In this document: piece after piece, positions 1-5,052 of the stretch
Numbering within the stretch: position 1 is the stretch's first letter
Layout of the letters: the number at the start of each line of letters is the position of its first letter
Assembly: GCA_002423245.1 (NCBI GenBank)
Contig: DIVD01000038.1
Coordinates: forward strand, 1 to 5,052
Direction of reading: 5' to 3'
DNA from: Rhodobacteraceae bacterium UBA6141
GTDB lineage: Bacteria > Pseudomonadota > Alphaproteobacteria > Rhodobacterales > Rhodobacteraceae
DNA: 5,052 bases
Notes under the pieces: model-generated
Seen by the model: only the letters and a program-made list of their open reading frames with translations
Databases searched by the model: none
Told to the model about the DNA's origin: nothing
Made by a program: the position numbers and the translations under genes

Positions 1-236
1 CGCAAGGGCAAGCGCGGCAAGCCGCTGACCGAGCAAGCGAAGGGCAGCAACCGGACCAAATCGACGGTGCGGGTCCGCGTCGAGCACATCTTTGGCGCGC
101 AGGCCAGCGACATGGGCGGCACGCTGGTGCGCGCATCGGCATCGTCCGGGCGAAGGCGAAAATCGGGATGAAGAACCTGGCCTACAACATGCGCCGTCTC
201 GTCCAGTTGCGCCGCCTGAACCCTTGCCCGGCCTGA
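1..236 (+). pseudogene. IS5-family transposase, C-terminal fragment, frameshifted
   Basis: Frame 1 from the window edge reads a basic segment (RKGKRGKPLTEQAKGSNRTK) followed by VRVRVEHIFGAQ. In that motif the Glu (codon at 82-84) fits the last acidic residue of the DDE catalytic triad of IS5-family transposases. Frame 1 continues through SDMGGTLVR to about 132 and then meets a stop at 169-171. Frame 3 picks up the family pattern at 135 (IGIVRAKAKIGMKNLAYNMR, then RLVQLRRLNPCPA) and stops at 234-236, which is the expected C-terminus. One base is therefore missing at about 133-134, where CGC-GC-ATC replaces CGC-NNC-ATC. The break lies after the catalytic Glu but removes the conserved C-terminal helix region, so the protein is probably inactive. 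A sequencing error cannot be excluded. The N-terminal part lies outside the window. Confidence 0.85.
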
Positions 237-400
237 CGAAGCGGCGCGCAGACGGGCCGATCAGGCCATCGGCCTGAAAAACCGGCGCTCCGGCCCCCGC
301 CGCAGCGAGACGCCGAGCCGGAAACCTCAACCAGTCGACGACATCCAGGAGATTTCAGCGCGCAACTGCGGCCGCACCAGCACGAGCAGCCTCAAAAATC

Positions 401-406
401 GAGGTG
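401..406 (+). promoter_or_regulatory. Fortuitous ribosome binding site at the IS end (candidate)
   Basis: GAGGTG matches six bases of the anti-Shine-Dalgarno complement (AGGAGGTG). It lies four bases before the ATG at 411, an internal Met codon of the truncated glycosyltransferase. It appears to be part of the IS terminus, so translation from it would be accidental. The short spacing makes it weak to moderate. Confidence 0.3.
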
Positions 407-410
407 CCCC

Positions 411-725
411 ATGAACAAGGTCATGGAATACATGACCCTGGAAAAGCCCTCGGTGCAGTTCGACCTGACCGAGGGCAGGGCCTCGGCCGGCGAGGCCTCG
501 CTCTATGCCGCCGCCAACGATCCGAAGGATTTCGCGGCGAAGATCGCGGCGCTGATCGACGACCCCGAGGCGCGGGCGCGGATGGGCAGGATCGGCCGGG
601 CGCGGGTGCTGGAGCGGCTGTCCTGGGACCATTCGGTGCCGCATCTTCTCGCGGCCTATGATCGCATCTTCTCGCGGATTCCGGGCCATGACCGCGTGGC
701 AGAACGGGTGCCGGCCGCGCGCTGA
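411..725 (+). pseudogene. Glycosyltransferase family 4 (group 1), C-terminal remnant
   Basis: The 104-residue frame begins MNKVMEYMTLEKP and matches the start of the sugar-nucleotide-binding C-terminal domain of GT4 enzymes, where intact proteins read roughly S-T-M-N-K-V-x-E-Y-M-A-x-G-K-P. Residue E6 fits the second Glu of the GT4 E-x7-E motif. The frame then continues with VQFDLTEGRASAGEASLYA, an 'NDPKDFAAKIAALIDDPEAR' stretch typical of the family end, and SWDHSVPHLLAAYDRIF. About two thirds of a normal protein of roughly 380-400 residues is missing, including the whole acceptor-binding N-terminal domain, and the upstream DNA is IS sequence. E11 stands where family members usually have Gly, which could reflect relaxed selection. 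The gene probably belonged to the same polysaccharide locus as the rhamnose genes downstream. It cannot act as a glycosyltransferase by itself. Confidence 0.82.
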
Positions 726-750
726 AGATGCGGCCGTCCGCAGACATTCC

Positions 751-772
751 CCCCGTGGCGGCCGGGGATTTC
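751..772 (+). terminator. Weak candidate terminator after the glycosyltransferase remnant
   Basis: CCCCG (751-755) and CGGGG (763-767) form a five-pair GC stem with a seven-base loop, followed by ATTTC. The stem is short and the T-run has only three bases. It sits 26 bases after the glycosyltransferase stop, the right place for an end-of-gene hairpin, but it could easily be chance in GC-rich DNA. Confidence 0.18.
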
Positions 773-847
773 TGCACCTGCGAGGCAAGGCGCACTCGGG
801 AGTTGCGTCACGCCAGAGGAGCCGCTAACCCTGATCCCGGGCCCGTC

Positions 848-852
848 GGAGA
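848..852 (+). promoter_or_regulatory. Ribosome binding site of rfbC
   Basis: GGAGA lies six bases (counted from the end of GGAG) before the ATG at 858. This supports that start over any upstream in-frame codon. It is the entry point for ribosomes into the coupled operon. Confidence 0.65.
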
Positions 853-857
853 CCGAA

Positions 858-1420
858 ATGAAGATCGAGCCTTACATCCTTCCGGGCCTGTTCCTGATCG
901 CGCCGCGCCGCTTTGGCGACGACCGGGGATTCTTTGCCGAAACCTGGTCGCGCCGGGTGCTGGCCGGGGCCGGAATCGATGTGGATTTCGTCCAGGACAA
1001 CCATTCCCTGTCGCGCAGGACCGGCACGGTCCGGGGCCTGCACTTCCAGTCGCCGCCGCATGCCCAGGCGAAACTGGTGCGCTGCGGGCGCGGGCGCCTG
1101 CTTGACGTGGCGGTCGATCTGCGGCGCGGCAGCCCGACCTTCGGAAAATGGGCGGGGGCCGAACTGTCCGGGGAAAACGGGCTGCAGCTCTTCATCCCGG
1201 CGGGCTTCGGTCATGGTTTTGTCACCCGCGAGCCCGATACCGAGATCGTCTACAAATGCAGCGACTATTACGCGCCCGACTGTGACGGCGGCATCCGCTG
1301 GAACGACCCGGATATCGGCGTCGACTGGGGGATTTCCGAGGCCTCGGGGATCTCCGACAAGGATGCCGGGGCCCCGCTCCTGGCCGATTTCGACACGCCC
1401 TTCATCTGGGAGGACGGCAA

Positions 1421-1424
<4 letters not shown>
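858..1424 (+). CDS. rfbC: dTDP-4-dehydrorhamnose 3,5-epimerase
   Basis: This 188-residue protein has the usual length of RmlC/RfbC, a cytosolic dimeric cupin. It epimerises dTDP-4-keto-6-deoxy-D-glucose at C3 and C5 to dTDP-4-keto-L-rhamnose, the third step of dTDP-L-rhamnose synthesis. Visible family marks are FGDDRGFFAETW (19-30), QDNHS (46-50) and RGLHFQ (59-64) with the catalytic base His62. LLDVAVDLRRGSPTFG (81-96) follows, with its Asp83, then IPAGFGHGF (113-121) and YKCSDYY (132-138), whose Tyr138 fits the catalytic acid. Near the end come IRWNDPDIGVDW (146-157) and SDKDAGAPLLAD (166-177). The ATG at 858 has a good Shine-Dalgarno sequence, and the N-terminus (MKIEPYILPGLFLIAPRRFG) matches the family start. 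It is the first gene of the operon, and its stop overlaps the rfbB start as ATGA (1421-1424). Confidence 0.97.
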
Positions 1425-2463
<1,039 letters not shown>

Positions 2464-2467
<4 letters not shown>

Positions 2468-3591
2468 GCGAGATGCGCCGACTGCATTATGTCGACAACC
2501 TTCGGGTCACCTGCATGTTGCTGGGAATTCTGGTGCATGTCACCACCCTCGGGGATTTCGGCGCATTCGGCCTGGTTGCCGAGTTCTCGGACATGTTCCG
2601 CATGGCGACCTTTTTCATGATCTCGGGCTTCCTCGGGATCATGCTCTACCGCCGCTACGGCACGCGGCGGTTCCTGGGCAACCGGATGCGCAACCTTGCC
2701 GTCCCGCTGATCAGCTCGCTGCTGCTGCTCAATCCCGTGACGCTGCTGCTGGTGTTCCGCTATCACAATGCCGCGGCCTGGCCCGATGCCGGATTCCCCG
2801 AGGTCTGGCAGGCGTTGAACGGCAGCATTCCGGCCAGGGGTCGGATGGTCTGGCATCTGCACCTTTGGTTCCTGTTCTCGCTGATCGCCTATATATGCTG
2901 CGTGCCGCTGGTCAGCGGCGGGGCCGCGCGGCTGGCGGCCTGGCTGTCGGGGCTGGGCCTGATGCATTGGCGCGGCGGGGTGCTGGTGCCATCGGTGCTG
3001 GCTTTTGGTGTGACGGGGCTGATCGTGACGATGGTCGTGCTGCTGCGGCTGGCCGGTCCGCAGGTCAGCGAAACCTGGCTGATCCGGGCAACGCTGGTCT
3101 ACTCACCCTTCTTTCTGCTCGGCATGATGTTCTTTTGCAGCGAGTTCCTCTGGCAGGCCGCCCAGCGGGTGGATCTTCCGCTGCTGGCGGTTCTCGTGCT
3201 GCTGATGGCGGTGCAGCAGCTTGTGCCCCTGTCCGGAACGATCGAGGGGGCACTGTCACAGGTGGTTCTCGCGCTGCAACGCTGCTGGATCTCCTTCGCG
3301 CTGCTGGCGCTGTTCCATCGCTGGATCGACCGCAGAAACGATCTGAGCGATCTGCTATCCCGCTCGATCTATACGGTTTACCTGTTCCACTATCTGATCA
3401 TCTACCTGCTGGCCACGCTCTGGGTACAGGTCTTGCCGATGGACAAGACCGCATTCGTCGCGATCTCGGTGGCGACAGCCATGGCGGGCATCCTGCTGCA
3501 CAGCCTGGTGATCGAGCGCATTCCGCTCTTGAACTTCCTGTTCAATGGCAAGCTCGTGGCACAGGCCGAAGCGGTGCGAAAATCGACATGA
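2464..3591 (+). CDS. OpgC/MdoC-like membrane acyltransferase (acyltransferase 3 family)
   Basis: This 375-residue, strongly hydrophobic protein has about ten predicted membrane segments. The acyltransferase-3 R-x10-H signature is present as R14 and H25 (DNLRVTCMLLGILVH). FRMATFFMISGFL (45-57), an Arg-rich loop before a Pro (RFLGNRMRNLAVP, 69-81), HLWFLFSLI (133-141), SPFFLLG (214-220) and SIYTVYLFHYLIIYLL (301-316) follow in family order. From memory, these blocks and the C-terminal ERIPLLNFLFNGK (351-363) align with E. coli OpgC (MdoC), which succinylates osmoregulated periplasmic glucans. The donor here could equally be an acetyl group. I chose the ATG at 2464 because it forms an ATGA overlap with rfbB and puts the first helix at the family position; a longer in-frame start at 2386 would add 26 residues encoded entirely within rfbB. 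GGGGA (2452-2456) is a modest ribosome binding site. The gene is coupled to rfbD by another ATGA (3588-3591). Its placement suggests acylation of a rhamnose-containing glycan, but the acceptor is unknown. Confidence 0.88.
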
Positions 3592-4439
3592 CATATCTGA
3601 TCTTCGGCCGCACCGGCCAGGTGGCCACCGAACTCGCGCGCCTGGCCCCGGATGCCACATTCCTGGGCCGGGAGGAGGCCGATCTGTCGGACCCGGCGGC
3701 CTGTGCCGCGGCGATTGCCTCCCATGCCCCCGCGATGGTGATCAACGCCGCCGCCTGGACCGCGGTGGACAAGGCCGAAAGCGAAGAGCCCGCCGCGCTT
3801 GTCATCAACGCCGAGGCCCCGGGCGCCATGGCGCGGGCCTGTGCGGGCCTTGGCATCCCCTTCGTGCATATCTCGACCGATTACGTCTTCGACGGCACCG
3901 GCGAGACCCCCTGGAAACCCTCCGATCCGGTGAACCCGCACAATGCCTATGGCCGCACCAAGCTGGCCGGGGAACGGGCCGTGGCGGCGGCGGGCGGCAC
4001 ATATGCCATCTTGCGCACCTCCTGGGTGTTTTCGGCGCATGGGACGAATTTCGTCAAGACCATGCTGCGGCTGGGCGCGAGCCGCGATCATCTGACGGTC
4101 GTGGCCGATCAGATCGGCGGGCCGACCCCCGCCGCCGATATCGCCTCGGGCTGCCTCGCCATCGCGCAGGGGCTGGCGAGGGATCCGGCGAAAACCGGCA
4201 TCTATCATCTGGCGGGCGCCCCGGATGTCAGCTGGGCAGGTTTCGCGCGCGAAACATTTGCGCAGGCGGGCCTTGCCGTCACCGTCGGGGACATCCCGAC
4301 CTCGGCCTTCCCCACCCCGGCGAAACGCCCGGCCAATTCGCGGCTGGATTGCGCGACACTTGCCGTCTTCGGCCTGACGCGCCCTGACTGGCGCCGCGGC
4401 CTTTCCGCCGTGCTGAAAGAACTCGGAGCAGCGTCATGA
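3588..4439 (+). CDS. rfbD: dTDP-4-dehydrorhamnose reductase
   Basis: This 283-residue short-chain reductase (RmlD/RfbD) is of normal length. It reduces dTDP-4-keto-L-rhamnose to dTDP-L-rhamnose with NAD(P)H, the last step of the pathway. The N-terminal nucleotide-binding segment is YLIFGRTGQVATEL (3-16), with the Gly-x-x-Gly-Gln form typical of RfbD. INAAAWTAVDKAE (52-64) follows, then STDYVFDG (96-103) with the catalytic-site Ser/Thr. Y121 and K125 in NAYGRTK form the YxxxK pair. RTSWVF (143-148), DQIGGPT (174-180) and the C-terminal RPANSRLD (247-254) are family hallmarks. The start at 3588 overlaps the acyltransferase stop. No convincing Shine-Dalgarno sequence precedes it (only GAAAA about eight bases upstream), so translation probably depends on ribosomes finishing the acyltransferase. 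A longer open frame extends upstream through rfbB and the acyltransferase, but it carries no RfbD-like sequence before this Met. Confidence 0.96.
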   Translation: MTYLIFGRTGQVATELARLAPDATFLGREEADLSDPAACAAAIASHAPAMVINAAAWTAVDKAESEEPAALVINAEAPGAMARACAGLGIPFVHISTDYVFDGTGETPWKPSDPVNPHNAYGRTKLAGERAVAAAGGTYAILRTSWVFSAHGTNFVKTMLRLGASRDHLTVVADQIGGPTPAADIASGCLAIAQGLARDPAKTGIYHLAGAPDVSWAGFARETFAQAGLAVTVGDIPTSAFPTPAKRPANSRLDCATLAVFGLTRPDWRRGLSAVLKELGAAS

Positions 4440-5052
4440 CCACACGCAAGGGCATCATCCTCGCCGGCGGCTCGGGCACCCGGCTTTACCCGATCACGCT
4501 GGGCGTGTCGAAACAGCTGATGCCGATCTACGACAAGCCGATGATCTATTATCCGCTGTCGGTGCTGATGCTGACCGGCATCCGCGAGATCGCGATCATC
4601 ACCACGCCCGAGGATCAGGCCCAGTTCCAGCGTCTGCTGGGCGATGGCAGCCAGTGGGGGATCAGGCTGGAATGGATCATCCAGCCCTCGCCCGACGGGC
4701 TGGCCCAGGCCTATCTGCTGGCGGCGGATTTTCTGGATGGCGCGCCCTCGGCCATGGTGCTGGGCGACAACATCTTCTACGGCCATGGCCTGCCCGAGAT
4801 CTTGGCCGATGCCGATGCCCGCCCCTCGGGCGGGACCGTCTTCGGCTATCATGTCGTGGACCCCGAACGCTATGGCGTGGTCGCCTTCGACGATCAGGGC
4901 CGCGCGACCCGGATCATCGAGAAACCGCAAGAGCCGCCGTCGAACTATGCGGTGACGGGGCTTTACTTCCTCGACAGCACCGCGACGGAACGGGCGCGGG
5001 CGGTCAAGCCCTCGGCCCGGGGCGAGCTGGAGATCGTCGACCTGCTGGAAAG
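4436..5052 (+). CDS. rfbA: Glucose-1-phosphate thymidylyltransferase, 5' part (cut by window end)
   Basis: RmlA/RfbA joins dTTP and glucose-1-phosphate to make dTDP-glucose and pyrophosphate, the first and feedback-inhibited step of the pathway. The window shows 205 codons, so roughly 85 residues of a usual length near 290 are missing. The nucleotidyltransferase signature GGSGTRLYP is at 11-19, followed by SKQLMPIYDKPMIYYPLS (25-42) with the conserved Lys26. The sugar- and base-contact segment QPSPDGLAQAY is at 83-93, GDNIFYG (110-116) contains the metal-binding Asp111, YGVVAFD is at 146-152, and IIEKP (160-164) has Glu162 and Lys163. RGELEIVDL (195-203) matches the family block just before the missing end. 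The ATG at 4436 fits the family N-terminus (RKGIILAGG at 4-12). It is preceded by GGAG (4425-4428) seven bases upstream and overlaps the rfbD stop as ATGA. Confidence 0.97.
   Translation, partial: MTTRKGIILAGGSGTRLYPITLGVSKQLMPIYDKPMIYYPLSVLMLTGIREIAIITTPEDQAQFQRLLGDGSQWGIRLEWIIQPSPDGLAQAYLLAADFLDGAPSAMVLGDNIFYGHGLPEILADADARPSGGTVFGYHVVDPERYGVVAFDDQGRATRIIEKPQEPPSNYAVTGLYFLDSTATERARAVKPSARGELEIVDLLE

Larger units (their letters stand above)
1..410 (+). mobile_element. 3' part of an IS5-family insertion sequence (left end outside window)
   Basis: This segment holds the end of an IS5-family transposase (stop at 234-236) and about 170 bases of non-coding tail before the sequence turns into the middle of a glycosyltransferase reading frame at about 411. 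That abrupt change places the right end of the element near 406-410. The last bases, CCTCAAAAATCGAGGTGCCC (391-410), are my candidate for the terminal inverted repeat. The left end is outside the window, so neither the repeat pair nor a target duplication can be confirmed. The tail has no open frame I would support. It contains a 6+3+6 inverted repeat at 262-276 (CAGGCC/GGCCTG) and a perfect 10-base palindrome at 367-376 (TGCGGCCGCA), neither followed by a T-run on the + strand. The assignment to IS5 is firm from the protein; the exact boundary is inferred. Confidence 0.7.
726..857 (+). other. Intergenic region upstream of the rhamnose operon
   Basis: These 132 bases separate the glycosyltransferase remnant from rfbC and are the only sizeable gap before the operon, so its promoter is expected here. 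The best sigma70-like candidate is TTGCGT (803-808), a 17-base spacer and TAACCC (826-831). Only three and two bases respectively match consensus, so it is weak. GCGTCACGC (805-813) is a short palindrome. Bases 791-807 could form a six-pair hairpin with one bulge. I see no recognisable operator or riboswitch. If there is no promoter here, transcription would have to come from the IS or from upstream. Confidence 0.4.

Noticed and set aside
92..277. Open frame of 61 codons across the transposase end
   Set aside because: It is in the wrong frame for the transposase, rich in Arg/Pro/Ala and without homology I can recognise.
262..280. Inverted repeat CAGGCC-ATC-GGCCTG followed by AAAAA as a terminator
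   Set aside because: The A-run would be on the correct side only for the opposite strand's upstream flank; neither strand has the stem followed by a T-run.
3402..4208. Long - strand open frame opposite rfbD and the acyltransferase end
   Set aside because: It spans two real genes on the other strand and has shadow-like composition with no motif.

Overview
The window looks like a piece of a cell-surface polysaccharide locus from a high-GC alphaproteobacterium, most likely Rhodobacterales (Paracoccus/Rhodobacter-like). That assignment is inferred from the strong preference for G or C at codon third positions, the rfbC-rfbB-rfbD-rfbA gene order, and the style of the IS5-family transposase and glycosyltransferase remnants. 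Every gene supported here lies on the + strand; none is supported on the - strand.

Left flank (1-857). The window opens inside the 3' end of an IS5-family transposase that carries a one-base frameshift near position 133. The apparent IS tail (about 237-410) follows and abuts the 3' third of a GT4-type glycosyltransferase gene (411-725). The rest of that gene is not next to it. The simplest reading is an insertion sequence that landed inside a glycosyltransferase gene, in the same orientation, leaving a 5'-truncated remnant. The gap 726-857 should hold the promoter of the next operon; only a weak promoter candidate, a possible short terminator hairpin and a clear ribosome binding site can be seen in it.

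Operon (858-5052, running off the right edge). Four genes of dTDP-L-rhamnose synthesis are present: rfbC (3,5-epimerase), rfbB (4,6-dehydratase), rfbD (4-keto reductase) and rfbA (glucose-1-phosphate thymidylyltransferase, cut by the window end). Together they convert glucose-1-phosphate and dTTP to dTDP-L-rhamnose in the order A, B, C, D. Between rfbB and rfbD lies a fifth gene (2464-3591) for a polytopic membrane acyltransferase resembling OpgC/MdoC, the protein that succinylates periplasmic glucans. All four gene junctions are the same 4-base ATGA overlap, so the acyltransferase is fully built into the translationally coupled unit. I infer that it decorates a rhamnose-containing or co-regulated glycan with an acyl group.

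The window is mostly an ordinary sugar-nucleotide operon. Its unusual points are the embedded OpgC-like gene and the IS-truncated glycosyltransferase beside it.
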